In this document: positions 49,401 to 56,184 of the stretch, one piece after another
Layout: every line of letters starts with the position of its first letter
How positions within the stretch are numbered: position 1 is the stretch's first letter
Source: Verrucomicrobiia bacterium
GTDB lineage: Bacteria; Verrucomicrobiota; Verrucomicrobiia; Limisphaerales; UBA9464
Length of the DNA stretch: 64,000 nt
Assembly (NCBI GenBank): GCA_019634635.1
Contig: JAHCBB010000019.1
Location: 28,359-92,358, forward strand
Reading direction: 5' to 3'
The notes under the pieces: model-generated
The model's database searches: none
Told to the model about the DNA's origin: nothing
Seen by the model: the letters and a program-made list of their open reading frames with translations, nothing else
Program-made: the position numbers and the translations under genes

Positions 49401-50402
49401 AAAATGTGCCGCCACGCTGGCCGTCGCGGAGGCCACCGGCTTGCTGAACCGCACCTGAACCGTGCGCTCATCGCGATTTTCAACGGACACCAGCACCGGT
49501 CGCGTTGTGTCTGGAACCACGGTGAGCACCGCCTCGGCCGAAACCACCGAGCCGAACGTGTTGGTGAGCCGCACGGAAAATCGAGCCTGATGGTCCGCCA
49601 GGGAAACCGGACCATACTCCAGCGTGGATTCCGTCTTTCCGGGAAGGTCGGACTGGTTGCGCATCCACTGGAACCGCGCCGGACCCATCGGGTCGGGGAC
49701 CACGTTGAATCGCGCGATCGCTCCTTCGACGACTTCAGTGGACACCGGATCCCGGACGACGGCGGGTTCTCTCAAGGCGATGCCCCAGGGCAGCAGGTGG
49801 GCGCCGGGGATTGGAGCCTCGTCCACGCTGTCGGGACGAATCCAACGAACCGACAGATTGTCCCCGCCGCCGCCCTCCTTCATCAGGGCCTCAACGTAGT
49901 AGATCTGTCCGGCCTCCAGTGGCACCGGTGCCGAGCGTTGGTTCGGCTCCCGGGTCCATTCCCGCGGCGAGGTCCAGCCGTTCACCGTTGCAATCCGCCG
50001 GCGGGAATCTGGCGTCGAGTCGGTTCCAAGCCACAGCTCCCCGCCGTCATCGGAGGCGATCCAAAACACATAATTGCCGGAGACCGGAGGCATCACGTAG
50101 CCCCGAAGCCGCTGGCCGTAGTCGTCGAGAACATCCGTCGGTGCTTCGAAGTCCAAGACGTAATCAATGCTGCTCGCGGAATCGGGAAAGGCGGGCGCGG
50201 AGGTGAGATCCCGCACCGCCGTGCCGCCGATGCCCGTGTAGACCTCACGGAGGAGGCCTCGCGAGGGCTGGGCCGCGGTCGGAACCCAGAGCACGATTCC
50301 CATCAGCGCCGCGACGGCCCACTGCCGGTTCGATGCCGGTCTGCAGCGTCCGGTGACCGTCCCGGAGACCTGGAGCAGTGCCGAGCGTTCAATCATTCCC
50401 AT
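40455..50402 (-). CDS. Giant secreted CotH/lamin-tail/Ig multidomain protein (~3,315 aa)
   Basis: The largest gene here. After a signal peptide (QWAVAALMGIVLWVPTAAQ) come, in order: a PA14 domain (DDYGQRLRGYVMPPVSGNYV; IASDDGGELWLG), Ig-like and SbsA-like Ig domains, a laminin-G-like segment, three lamin-tail domains (LTD), a carbohydrate-binding-like segment, a CotH kinase-like domain near 45250-46420 (FSWDVDFALDQGGN), three more LTDs, four cadherin/He_PIG-type Ig repeats (VRVADNGTPSRS; VRVTDDGEPPL), another LTD, a beta-sandwich with VIDDGAVFYLNGREIFRQNI, a final LTD, a fifth Ig repeat and the C-terminal module shared in this window (YFRVVVP). That is eight LTDs and five Ig repeats. ATG 50402 or 50396 is the start. 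No frameshift is seen across 9.9 kb, so it is under selection. Cell-surface or secreted role inferred. Confidence 0.88.
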   Translation of the reverse strand: MGMIERSALLQVSGTVTGRCRPASNRQWAVAALMGIVLWVPTAAQPSRGLLREVYTGIGGTAVRDLTSAPAFPDSASSIDYVLDFEAPTDVLDDYGQRLRGYVMPPVSGNYVFWIASDDGGELWLGTDSTPDSRRRIATVNGWTSPREWTREPNQRSAPVPLEAGQIYYVEALMKEGGGGDNLSVRWIRPDSVDEAPIPGAHLLPWGIALREPAVVRDPVSTEVVEGAIARFNVVPDPMGPARFQWMRNQSDLPGKTESTLEYGPVSLADHQARFSVRLTNTFGSVVSAEAVLTVVPDTTRPVLVSVENRDERTVQVRFSKPVASATASVAAHFQLDGRVTVHAAALDPDGLTVRLTVSPLTFGTRYTLTVRGITDQAGTPNEIPPDSQLAFVALEYAPVDVGRPAVGGGVTRIGPDRYDVTGGGTEIGGSRDEFQFASELRTGDFDLEARIEGVTISNPWVHAGLMARSTLDEGSPFAAVFASSVQVGCFFKSRSTAGASVATVAPRHGFPANDPFTWLRLRRAGNNFSGFASLDGRIWTPLGSVTLPLAPATLRFGLAVASLDPTATATAQFRDIRPVSHLSEGSLQLDREPPGPFVRSSGMVLTELMYRPRADGTGRDLAFVELSNAGSIVEDLSGAQLTGDISFTFPDGFRLIAGDHVVVAAAPGDLEEATGLSGVLGPYSGRLPHGGGTVGLRSRHGDQLFVVPYGTGYPWAVAASGGGHSLTLARPSYGPRDPRAWAAGEIIGGTPGRPEAVRPDPLKALHINEILARGDGTNPDFVELFNGGPAELDVSGCILTDSPAVARFIIPAGTRLAPRDHLVFDREQLGFGLSASGEAVYLLHPSGNRVLDAVRFGPQERGVSYGRQPDGSPVLRRLARPTPGAANASWRREDLVISELMYHPISKDDADEFLELHNRSDAPVAPGGWRFTDGIDYEIPEGVIIEPGQQLVVAKDPERLRRAHPNLAATAVVGPYRGTLSNRGERIALSRPEVMSGVRVFVDVAEVSYRDGGAWGEWADGGGSSLELVDVNADPWMASNWADSDETAKGEWTAVSFTGRLDQGNSSFQPNQLQITLQGGGEAQVDDVEVMKADTGENLVNNPGFESGSGAGATGWTFQGNHATSFVENTGAASGTRCLHLKAQARGDTGFNRVRAALRPGLRSGDSAVMGAKVRWVRGWPEVLFRIRGNWIEMPVRLSVPSNLGTPGRPNSRRLENAGPAIAEVRHVPVLPASGEPVVVTAQVADPDGVSAVRLVGRLDGGSTTLNLVLRDDGTGGDAFPGDGIYTVTLPGRTAGTLAAFRIEATDGAGAPATTRFPAAAPARECLVRWGDPVPFGTLGHYHMWSTTATENARNNSSALNNLFRDLTFVYGNSRAVYGAGFKDKGSPFKGGAGDWFIELPKDEPILDTDELTLASTGNNGNDSTNLREQLCFTIARDIGAASLHGRYVRLYRNGSAFRDVMEDTEEPNGEYSERYFSDGANPDLYKVEDWFEFQDDGTSFNNVDATLQRFTTPPGTAGAPLKVARYRWNWRKRAVQDSANNYTNLLELVEAVNTQGAAYVDRVFGLVDVDQWMRTFAFQRIVGNWDSYGMARGKNMYAYKRDGMTWKLFSWDVDFALDQGGNSPTDGLWGGGDPVINTMFNNPAIRRRLWQAYLDAVNGPLDPARAAAEAGARAEALRNNGIRTTPFTGALNYLATRRQTILNAYQAADVPNLAITGPAGAEFTTGEPVVLLTGRAPLALTGLTVNGVPYPVTWTGVTAWRLTVPLTQATNDLTLGGVDRFGRSIPGHEAVLRVISTAPPLQPQDFVVINEIQYQPAVPDASFLELHNTSASTPFDLSGCRLEGLAYTFPTGAILPPGGFLVLAKSRASFATAYGATLPVYDEFPGNLRAGGERLALVRPDAGGGSAPLIINELVYGSRPPWPVEAAGLGPSLQLVDPRQDNRRPANWAATAPGAPGQVTPGTANTPRPALPPMPNVWINEVLPQGTTDGLQPFIELHNAGPMSVDLSSCFLSNATDDLTRWPFPAGTVLGAGQYLVVLADGAAGPSDDGPLHTSLRLTPEQGVVILAWRRDAGNAPAALDFVEYSAVPAERSVGSMPDADPLRRRLFQRVTPGLPNDPTVPGLAVTINEFMATNSGAVADPADGRFDDWFELYNAGPEAADLSGYYLTDNLNQWNQFRIPPGYVIPPLGFRVVWADDEVAQNALGNGDLHVNFRLAAAGESIGLFDPNGQPVDVITFGPQSPNVSEGRFPDGGAGDLFPMDAPTPGRSNQVAGGNVPPVLDRIGDLSVDEMVLLQFTATATDANPGQQLTFSLDDGAPEGASMDGPTGVFTWVPTESQGPGSYTLTVRVADNGTPSRSAWERLTVRVFEVNRPPTLEVVPPQSADEGSELRVTLAASDPDIPPQRLTFSILNPPEGASLDADTGTLSWIPTEEQGPGRFELTVRVTDDGEPPLTAERSIQVTVNEADNAPVIEQLPPMTLLEGQTLVVTNRAWDSDRPPNELRFSLPPGAPPGVTLDPVTGVLVWETTEEDGPSSHLILVRVTQITGLPLSDQYLLGVTILEDNQPPRLQPVADVEITEGERVEFFVVASDADLPVQALTFSLDPGAPDGAEMDPVTGRFSWQSPPDAGADRWEVTVRVTDDGPEKKSAAQTFQIATHPGFQVLISELMTHPETPGAAYIEILNRSERTPWPLGGVRLRGLGLEFTFPDGFVLSPGAAACVVENFAAFRSAHGEGPSVAGQWTGTLNPVGDVLRLWTPAMAASVAEILDEVRFEAAAPWPAAARGGGTSLQLLDVRRDNTRVGNWAAPQTYDGPRQLVVLTNSWRYYQEGPLPASWKDPDFQDAGWPAGRALLYVEDAALPAPKSTPLRLGQNTYYFRTSFVLPVPPDGTRLQLRTVIDDGAVFYLNGREIFRQNIPAGIPVDFNTPASLVDNAVLTGPFALPGTGLVAGTNVLAVEVHQVNSTSSDIVFGCSLDLDGGTVAPRTPGAPNSLRLDLPEFPPVWISEVLPLNTEGLADGSGMREPWIELVNRGDDPIPLAGWFLSDNATAWDRWAFPKEAVLSPRSHVVIFADGQPSKSTPSEWHTSFRLEPSGGVVVLARPQLGGLAVMDYLRHSGLPPNTSAIPDADGIAGSSRPASPTPGDPDTPNRPPRLAAVARQEVPMGLPWRFTLVATDPDPYHRLTFSLVRGPAGMTVSPRGFLLWTPAPNQLGVQDITIRVTDDGVPPLADEVTFQAAVTAALAVRIGVEWFGDQLHLVFNTAEALPHRIEGTRNLAHPDWRLLQELNGTGGPVRWPLADAAGLEPWYFRVVVP

Positions 50403-50494
50403 AAGTCGGATGACCCGAAGGCTAGCAGAATCCCTGCCGCCCCCAAAGAACGCATCCTTTCGGGTTCGGTGCGCCGCGGAGGACCGATCATTCG

Positions 50495-51883
50495 ATGCGA
50501 ACACCTCCTTTGGAATTGCATCAGGGCGGTCCTGTGAGTTCATCGCGGCGCGTGAGCAGCAAGTTCAAGGCGGTGGCGGGCGGTGTTGTCGCGGCGTCGG
50601 GATTTCGCACGGGGGCCGTGTTCTGCGATCTCAAACGGCTGGGCACCGGCAAGGGGTCGGCCCGTGGGGCCAAACGCGACCTGGCCCTTCTTGTGGCGGA
50701 CGGCCCCTGTGCGGTCGCCGGCATGTTCACCACCAATCAGGTGTGTGCCGCGCCGGTGAAGGTCTGCGTGGCCCGGGTTGCCAAGGGACTGGCCCAGGCG
50801 GTGGTCGTGAATTCCGGCAATGCCAACGCCTGTACCGGGCGGCGTGGCAGTGTGGATGCCCTCAAGATGACCCGATGGATGGAGGAGGTGCTGGGGGTTC
50901 CCGATGGGCTCGGACTGGTGGCGTCCACGGGCCGGATCGGAGTTCCGCTGCCGATGGATCGCGTCCGCAGCGGAATCATTGCGGCGTCCGCGGTGCTGGG
51001 GCGTTCTGCGGCCCACGCGTCCCACGCCGCCGAGGCCATCCTCACCAGCGACACGCGTCCCAAGGAGTGCGCGGTCGAGTTTCGGCTGGCGGGGCGCACG
51101 GTGCGCATCGGGGGCATGTGCAAGGGGGCCGGCATGATCCAGCCGGGGATGAGCGCAAACGGGGCCCGTCCGGCGGCCCGTCCAAGATCGCTCCACGCCA
51201 CGATGCTGGCGTTCCTGACCACCGACGCCGCCATTGAGGCCCGGGCCCTGCGGGGAGTTTTGCAGGAGGCCGTGGCCCGGAGCTTCAACCGGATCACCGT
51301 GGACGGCGACATGAGCACCAACGACACGGTGTTGCTTCTTGCCGGAGGGGCGGCGGGCAACCGGCGGCTGGGTCTGCGCGATCGGGAGATGGGCATCTTT
51401 CAAGAGGCGTTGTCCGCGGTCTGCCTGGATCTCGCGCTCAAGATCGTTCGCGACGGCGAGGGCGTGCACCGGGTGGTCACCGTGCGGGTGTCGGGTGCGA
51501 TCAGCGACGCCGCGGCCGACGCCGCGGCGCGATCGGTGGCGAACAGCGCCCTGGTCAAGACGAGCTGGCACGGCGGCGATCCCAACTGGGGGCGGATCAT
51601 GGATGCCCTCGGGTACAGTCCGGCCACCGTTGCCGAGAACCGTGTGGACATCGGGTACAGCAAGCCCGGCTTGCGCCGGGTGGTCTGGAGCCTTCGGCGG
51701 GGACAGCCAACCCGGGTGCCGTTCGACGCCCTGTGCCGCGCGGTCGCACCGGGTGAATTTGACCTGCACATCCGGCTGAACCTTGGCCGGGGTGCGGCGG
51801 TGATGTACGCGGCGGACCTGACGGAGGCCTACGTGGAATACAACAAGGGCGATGTCAACGACCCCGCCAGCCTTGGAGGGTGA
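50495..51883 (+). CDS. argJ: Bifunctional glutamate N-acetyltransferase / amino-acid acetyltransferase
   Basis: Transfers acetyl from N-acetylornithine to glutamate, recycling acetyl in arginine synthesis. ArgJ is made as one chain and cuts itself before a threonine; here that is Thr236 in HATMLAFLTTDA. Other landmarks: NSGNANACTG, GMCKGAGMIQPG, and NSALVKTSWHGGDPNWGRIM. Between GMIQPG and ATML lies about 16 extra residues (51149-51196, Arg/Ala/Pro-rich) that most ArgJ proteins lack, where the usual sequence is GMIxPNMATML. The start may be ATG 50495 or GTG 50534; a ggagga lies 11 bases before the ATG. It overlaps the first possible argB codon and is cotranscribed with argB. Confidence 0.93.
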   Translation: MRTPPLELHQGGPVSSSRRVSSKFKAVAGGVVAASGFRTGAVFCDLKRLGTGKGSARGAKRDLALLVADGPCAVAGMFTTNQVCAAPVKVCVARVAKGLAQAVVVNSGNANACTGRRGSVDALKMTRWMEEVLGVPDGLGLVASTGRIGVPLPMDRVRSGIIAASAVLGRSAAHASHAAEAILTSDTRPKECAVEFRLAGRTVRIGGMCKGAGMIQPGMSANGARPAARPRSLHATMLAFLTTDAAIEARALRGVLQEAVARSFNRITVDGDMSTNDTVLLLAGGAAGNRRLGLRDREMGIFQEALSAVCLDLALKIVRDGEGVHRVVTVRVSGAISDAAADAAARSVANSALVKTSWHGGDPNWGRIMDALGYSPATVAENRVDIGYSKPGLRRVVWSLRRGQPTRVPFDALCRAVAPGEFDLHIRLNLGRGAAVMYAADLTEAYVEYNKGDVNDPASLGG

Positions 51884-51888
51884 GACCC

Positions 51889-52764
51889 ATGCAGGACCTG
51901 ATTGCCAAGGCGGAGACACTGCTGGAGGCGTTGCCTTACATCCAGCGGTTCTCCGGGGCCACCTTCGTGGTGAAATATGGGGGCTCATTCATGGACTCAC
52001 CGGACCCGGCGGTTCGCGAGGGGGTGGCCCGGGACATCGTTTTCTTGGAGGCCGTGGAAGTGAACCCGGTCGTGGTTCACGGCGGCGGCAAGGCCATCAC
52101 CCGGGCCCTGGAGCAGTCGGGGCTGCCCACGCGGTTCGTGCAGGGCCAGCGGGTGACCACCGCCGCGATGGTCGAGATTGTGGACCGCGTGCTTTCCCGG
52201 GAGATCAACCCCGAGGTGGTGGCCACCATCAACCATTTGGGCGGCGTGGCCCAGGGGTTTGCCGGCGCCGACATTTTCACCTGCCGCAAGTTGTGGCTGA
52301 CCGGATCCGATGGAGCGCGCGTGGATCCAGGCTTTGTGGGAGAGGTGACCCGGGTGAACACCACGCCGCTCCTCGACTGCATCGCCCGTGGATTCACCCC
52401 GGTGATCAGCCCAACGGCGCGTGGAGAGGATGGCGCGGTGTACAACTGCAACGCCGACGTCGCGGCCGCAATGACGGCGATCGCCCTCCGGGCGCGCCGC
52501 CTGGTATTCATGAGCGATGTGCCCGGCCTGTTGCGCGACGCGAAGAATCCGGCATCGCTGATCTCCCACCTTCGGACCTCGGAGGTCAACGAACTCAAGC
52601 GGGCCGGGGTGGTGGACGCCGGGATGATTCCCAAGGTGGACAGCGCGGTCGGGGCGTTGCGTGCGGGTGTGGAGAAGGTGCAGTTCGTGGACGGGCGGGT
52701 GCCCCACTCGGTGCTGCTGGAAATCTTCACCGATGCCGGTGTGGGCACCGAGGTCGTTGCGTGA
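51889..52764 (+). CDS. argB: Acetylglutamate kinase
   Basis: Phosphorylates N-acetylglutamate, the second step of arginine synthesis and usual control point. The 291-residue protein has KYGGSFMDS (ATP/phosphate-binding lysine), VVHGGGKAITRAL, TTAAMVEIVDRVLS, NCNADVAAAMTAIALRARRL and FMSDVPGLLRD, all standard. ATG 51889 has a good ggaggg eight bases upstream inside the end of argJ; GTG 51880 would overlap argJ. The N-terminal helix (QDLIAKAETLLEALPYIQRF) is of the type that mediates hexamer formation in arginine-inhibited ArgB, so feedback inhibition is likely (inference). Confidence 0.95.
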   Translation: MQDLIAKAETLLEALPYIQRFSGATFVVKYGGSFMDSPDPAVREGVARDIVFLEAVEVNPVVVHGGGKAITRALEQSGLPTRFVQGQRVTTAAMVEIVDRVLSREINPEVVATINHLGGVAQGFAGADIFTCRKLWLTGSDGARVDPGFVGEVTRVNTTPLLDCIARGFTPVISPTARGEDGAVYNCNADVAAAMTAIALRARRLVFMSDVPGLLRDAKNPASLISHLRTSEVNELKRAGVVDAGMIPKVDSAVGALRAGVEKVQFVDGRVPHSVLLEIFTDAGVGTEVVA

Positions 52765-52866
52765 AGGGTCCCGCAATCCCGCCGGAGCGATCGTCCACTC
52801 CGATCTGTTGAACCCCGTTCCGCCACGGCGGGCTCGCATCCTTCCGGTCCCAGGGAACGCCATGAG

Positions 52867-52912
52867 GCCACTTGAAGCCAGAAAAGTGTTGACGGTGATG
52901 CCACTTGAGGCT
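52867..52912 (+). promoter_or_regulatory. Direct repeats and possible -35 upstream of the toxin-antitoxin genes
   Basis: gccacttgaagcc (52867-52879) and gccacttgaggct (52900-52912) match at 11 of 13 bases, 33 bases apart. TTGACG (52889-52894) between them fits a -35 box, though the -10 (about 52912-52917) is weak. Toxin-antitoxin operons are normally autoregulated through such repeats; this is inference. Confidence 0.35.
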
Positions 52913-53013
52913 ACACCCGCGGAGTGAAGAAGAGGAAAAAGCCGTTTCGTTATCCCCCAAGCACTCCGGCTGGGGACCTCCTTCGTGAGGCCGCTTTTGC
53001 CGAACCTCCATCC

Positions 53014-53247
53014 ATGTCCATCAACGTTCGTTCCGCCAAAGACCAGTTGTCCCGACTCCTGGAGGAGGCTGTACTCGGCAATGAGGTCATCATCACCAGC
53101 GATGGTCTGCCCAAGGCCCGGCTTGTACCTGTGCGCGAACGTCGGAAAGCGCTCCGCGTGGATTGGGCGTGGCTCCGATCTCAGCCGGTTTCAGGAGGCC
53201 CCCCGGCGGAGGACGTCCTCCGGGCAGACCGGGACGGGCGCGATTAG
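53014..53247 (+). CDS. Phd/YefM-type antitoxin
   Basis: A 77-residue protein whose first 45 residues match the Phd/YefM/VapB antitoxin DNA-binding fold: SINVRSAKDQLSRLLEEAVL then NEVIITSDGLPKARLVPV. The C-terminal part (WAWLRSQPVSGGPPAEDVLR) would wrap the toxin. ATG 53014 is chosen over ATG 52924 because family proteins start just here. It precedes the PIN-domain gene by 45 bases on the same strand, the usual antitoxin-toxin order. Confidence 0.88.
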   Translation: MSINVRSAKDQLSRLLEEAVLGNEVIITSDGLPKARLVPVRERRKALRVDWAWLRSQPVSGGPPAEDVLRADRDGRD

Positions 53248-53292
53248 CCGGCATCACCGTTCCCAAGCCAGACCGGGCGGCCAACGAGGATC

Positions 53293-53745
53293 ATGTATCT
53301 GGATTCCTGCATCCTTGTGAAGCTGCTGATTCGTGAATCGGACAGCGAGTTCTACGGCCGGCTGACCGATGGTCAGCCGGTTTCCTCGTCCATGCTCGCC
53401 CACACCGAGGTCTGGGCCGCGCTGATGGCCAAGGAGCGCGGCGAGGCCATTGCTCCTGATCTGCGCCGCCGGGCGTGGCAGCGCTTCGAGCGATATTGCC
53501 TGGAAGAAGTGGTCGACCTCGCCTCAATCACCGATGCCATCGGGCGCCGCGCAAACTGGATCATCGAGCGAGTGCATCCGCGGGTCCCGCTGCGATCCCT
53601 GGATGCCCTGCACCTTGCCACCGCCGACCAACTTCAGGATTGGCCGCTTGTCACCAGCGATCGCCGGATGCGCGACGCCGCTGCGCTGATGGGGTACCCG
53701 CTTTCGGATCCGTGTCCGCCGCCATCCGGAACCGGCGTTTCTTGA
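53293..53745 (+). CDS. vapC: PIN-domain toxin, VapC family
   Basis: A 150-residue PIN-domain ribonuclease. The acidic active-site residues are in place: Asp4 (MYLDSCILVKLL), Glu39 (AHTEVWAAL), Asp104 (RSLDALHLATA) and Asp123 (LVTSDRRM). VapC toxins cut tRNA or rRNA and are held inactive by the antitoxin. ATG 53293 is preceded by cgagga. All active-site residues are intact, so the module looks functional. Confidence 0.92.
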   Translation: MYLDSCILVKLLIRESDSEFYGRLTDGQPVSSSMLAHTEVWAALMAKERGEAIAPDLRRRAWQRFERYCLEEVVDLASITDAIGRRANWIIERVHPRVPLRSLDALHLATADQLQDWPLVTSDRRMRDAAALMGYPLSDPCPPPSGTGVS

Positions 53746-53897
53746 GTCCGTCTTGCCCGCCGCGATGGGCGGACGTTCCAAAATCCACGCATCGGATGAC
53801 TCTTGACTCCCGGCCACGCCTCGCCAACCGGCTTGGACCCGCGGCTCAACGCGGAGCAACGGACGGCAATCTCCGCGGAGTCTCCGGTGGAAATATG

Positions 53898-53926
53898 TTG
53901 ACCGAACGGTACAGAATCGTTACTGC
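53898..53926 (+). promoter_or_regulatory. Promoter and possible TetR operator
   Basis: TTGACC (53898-53903), a 17-base spacer and TACTGC (53921-53926) form a candidate promoter 30 bases before the TetR start codon. The inverted repeat ACCG-AA-CGGT (53901-53910) overlaps the -35, the expected place for an autorepressing TetR operator. The -10 is weak. Confidence 0.45.
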
Positions 53927-53956
53927 TGGCGTGGCGGGAAGAACTAAGCCGGCAAT

Positions 53957-54559
53957 ATGGGACGGACCAGTGATGCCAGGGAGCGGTTGCTGAGCGCGGC
54001 ACTCGACCTCATTTGGTCGAGCAGCTACGGCGGCGTGAGTGTGGACGACATCTGTTCCCAGGCGGGGGTCAAAAAGGGAAGCTTTTACCACTTTTTTCCT
54101 TCCAAGGCGGATCTTGCCCTCGCCGCGTATGAGGCGCACTGGGATCAAAAGCGGCCGGTGCTCGACGCCATTTTTTCCCCCCAAGTGCCGCCCTTGGAGC
54201 GTCTCTCACGTTGGTGTCAGAGTGTGATGGATTCTCAACATGCTCTTTACGAGAGGTTTGGACACGTTTGCGGCTGTCCGTATGCGAACGTGGGGGCAGA
54301 GCTTGCCACCCAGGACGATCGCCTGCGCGCAAAATCGGAAGACCTTCTGAACCGCGGGTTGCGCTACCTTGAAAGCGCCATTGCCGATGCCCGGCGGGAA
54401 GGTTTGATCGTCGTTCGTGACGTGCCGGCGGCGGCTCGGGCGGTGGGCACGTGCCTGTTGGGACTTATTTTCCGGGCCAAGGTGCAAAACGATCTCCGTG
54501 TCTTGCGGGAGCTGGAACCGACCATGATGCAGCTGCTGGGCGTCGCTGTTCCGGCCTAG
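53957..54559 (+). CDS. TetR/AcrR-family transcriptional regulator
   Basis: A 200-residue repressor-type regulator. Residues about 8-55 form the TetR DNA-binding domain (ARERLLSAALDLIWSSSYGG; the recognition helix is in GVKKGSFYHFFPSKADL). The rest is the helical ligand/dimer domain, with GHVCGCPYANVGAELATQDD of the TetR_C_33-like type. It precedes the efflux genes on the same strand with a small gene between, so it most likely controls the pump and itself. The effector is unknown. Confidence 0.92.
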   Translation: MGRTSDARERLLSAALDLIWSSSYGGVSVDDICSQAGVKKGSFYHFFPSKADLALAAYEAHWDQKRPVLDAIFSPQVPPLERLSRWCQSVMDSQHALYERFGHVCGCPYANVGAELATQDDRLRAKSEDLLNRGLRYLESAIADARREGLIVVRDVPAAARAVGTCLLGLIFRAKVQNDLRVLRELEPTMMQLLGVAVPA

Positions 54560-54633
54560 CGCCAATCTTTGACAGGATCAGAATTCAAACCAGTTTGCCC
54601 GCGGAAGATAGACGACCAGTCAACAATTTCTCA

Positions 54634-54960
54634 ATGAACTCGGGATTGCGGAACACAGTGCCGGACGCCACACCGGCCACATTCACGGAGCTGGCGACGG
54701 ACCGGTACGATCAGCGGACCGACCGGGCGATTGCGTGCTTTCGCCGTCAATGGTTGCTGGAAATGCTGGATGCCCACGGAAGTGAGATTCCTGCCGACTT
54801 GCTGATGGCGGCGCTGCGCGAAGCGGAGGCCCTGGCGAGCCTGACCCCGTGGCCGGACCTTTTCCTTCCAGCGCTTGCCGATGAGAAGGTGGCAGCGCTT
54901 CGGAAGTGGTGGGTGCGTCAGCAACAGATGCGCCAGCAGGAGATTTCGTTCCCCGCCTAG
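54634..54960 (+). CDS. Unknown 108-residue protein between regulator and efflux adaptor
   Basis: A small helical protein with no family I recognise and no signal peptide. It reads as amphipathic helices (TDRAIACFRRQWLLEMLDAH; IPADLLMAALREAEALASL; EKVAALRKWWVRQQQMRQQE). ATG 54634 gives the cleanest protein. It ends three bases before the RND adaptor start, so it is in the efflux operon. A TTGACA at 54569-54574 might be a second -35 inside the operon, without a clear -10. Confidence 0.65.
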   Translation: MNSGLRNTVPDATPATFTELATDRYDQRTDRAIACFRRQWLLEMLDAHGSEIPADLLMAALREAEALASLTPWPDLFLPALADEKVAALRKWWVRQQQMRQQEISFPA

Positions 54961-54963
54961 CCG

Positions 54964-56142
54964 ATGAACGCGTCCATTGGGTCCGTCTTTCTGATTCCCA
55001 CGATCCTCGCCCTCACGTTGTCCCTGGTGGCAGGCTGCAGCCCCGAGGCGGAGGCGAGGACATCCGCTGAGCCGCCACCTCCCACGGTCACGGTGCGCTT
55101 TTTGGAGTTGGAGGACGTCGTGGAGTACGAAGAGGTCACCGCGCGTCTCGAAGCCCCCGAAGTGGTCGAGATACGTCCCAGGGTTTCCGGGTATCTCACC
55201 GAGGTCCGATTTCGCCCCGGAGAGCTCGTCCGGAAGGGCGATGTGTTGTGCATCATTGATCCGCGGCCGAAGCAGGCGGTCCATGATCGGGCCGAAGCGG
55301 ACGTGCGGCGGGCCCGGGTGCGGGTGGAGATCACTGAACGCGAGGCGAGGCGCGCGGAGCAGTTGTTTGAAACGAAGGCGATTTCGATCGAGGAAGCGGA
55401 TCAGCGCCGATGGGCCCACACGGACGCTCAGGCAGCCCTGCAGTCCGCAGAAGCCGCATTGGAGATCGCCCGACTGGATCTTGAATACTGTGCGGTGAAG
55501 TCTCCGATTGACGGACGGGTCAGCCGCGCGCTGGTGACCGTGGGCAACAATGTCAGCGGTGTGGACGGTTTCACCACCCTGCTGACCACGGTGGTCAGCG
55601 TGGATCCGATGTTTGCCTACAGCGATGTGGACGAGGCGGCCCTGCTCCGATTCCGCGCCTTGTTGCGGGATGGGGTTTTGGAGACCAACCGGGCAGGCCG
55701 GGTGGTGGTGGAGATGGGACTCGCGAACGAGACGGGCTTTCCTCACAAGGGCTTCATTGAATCGCTTGACAACCGGCTGGAGGCCGCGACCGGAAGCATC
55801 CTGGTCCGCACGCAGTATCCGAATCCGGACGGCCTGTTGTTGCCCGGGCTGTTCGCCCGGGTTCGCCTTCCCGGGAGCGCCCGAAACGCCGCCGTGCTCG
55901 TCCCGGAATCCGCGATCGGGACGGATCAGAACCAGCGGTTTGTCTTCACGCTGACGTCGTCCAATACCGTGGCCTACCGCCCGGTGCGGCTTGGCGCCCT
56001 GATCGGTGGTCGGCGGGTGGTTCGAGACGGCCTGCAGCCCGGCGACGCGCTGGTGGTCAACGGGCTGTTGCGGGTGCGGCCCGGCATGCCCGTGACGCCC
56101 GTTCGGGAGGCGGTCACCACCGCCGCGGTCGAGTCCCGCTGA
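54964..56142 (+). CDS. RND efflux periplasmic adaptor (membrane fusion protein), lipoprotein
   Basis: A 392-residue adaptor that bridges the RND pump and an outer-membrane channel. It is a lipoprotein (lipobox LVAGC, Cys25). Domains: lipoyl-like half (VEIRPRVSGYLTEVRFRPGE), alpha-helical hairpin (ARVRVEITEREARRAEQLFE), second lipoyl half (YCAVKSPIDGRVSRALVTVG), beta-barrel and membrane-proximal domain (RPVRLGALIGGRRVVRDGLQ). This is the AcrA/MexA type. The RND pump follows after 42 bases. No TolC-like gene is present in the window, so the channel must be encoded elsewhere. Confidence 0.93.
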   Translation: MNASIGSVFLIPTILALTLSLVAGCSPEAEARTSAEPPPPTVTVRFLELEDVVEYEEVTARLEAPEVVEIRPRVSGYLTEVRFRPGELVRKGDVLCIIDPRPKQAVHDRAEADVRRARVRVEITEREARRAEQLFETKAISIEEADQRRWAHTDAQAALQSAEAALEIARLDLEYCAVKSPIDGRVSRALVTVGNNVSGVDGFTTLLTTVVSVDPMFAYSDVDEAALLRFRALLRDGVLETNRAGRVVVEMGLANETGFPHKGFIESLDNRLEAATGSILVRTQYPNPDGLLLPGLFARVRLPGSARNAAVLVPESAIGTDQNQRFVFTLTSSNTVAYRPVRLGALIGGRRVVRDGLQPGDALVVNGLLRVRPGMPVTPVREAVTTAAVESR

Positions 56143-56184
56143 TTGCCGCGCCCGGCGCTCCGGCGGCGTTGTGTTTCAACAGCC

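Noticed and set aside
48636..50537. A 633-codon plus-strand frame opposite the N-terminal part of the giant protein.
   Set aside because: Arg/Gly/His-rich shadow with no domain; the minus strand encodes PA14, Ig and lamin-tail domains here.
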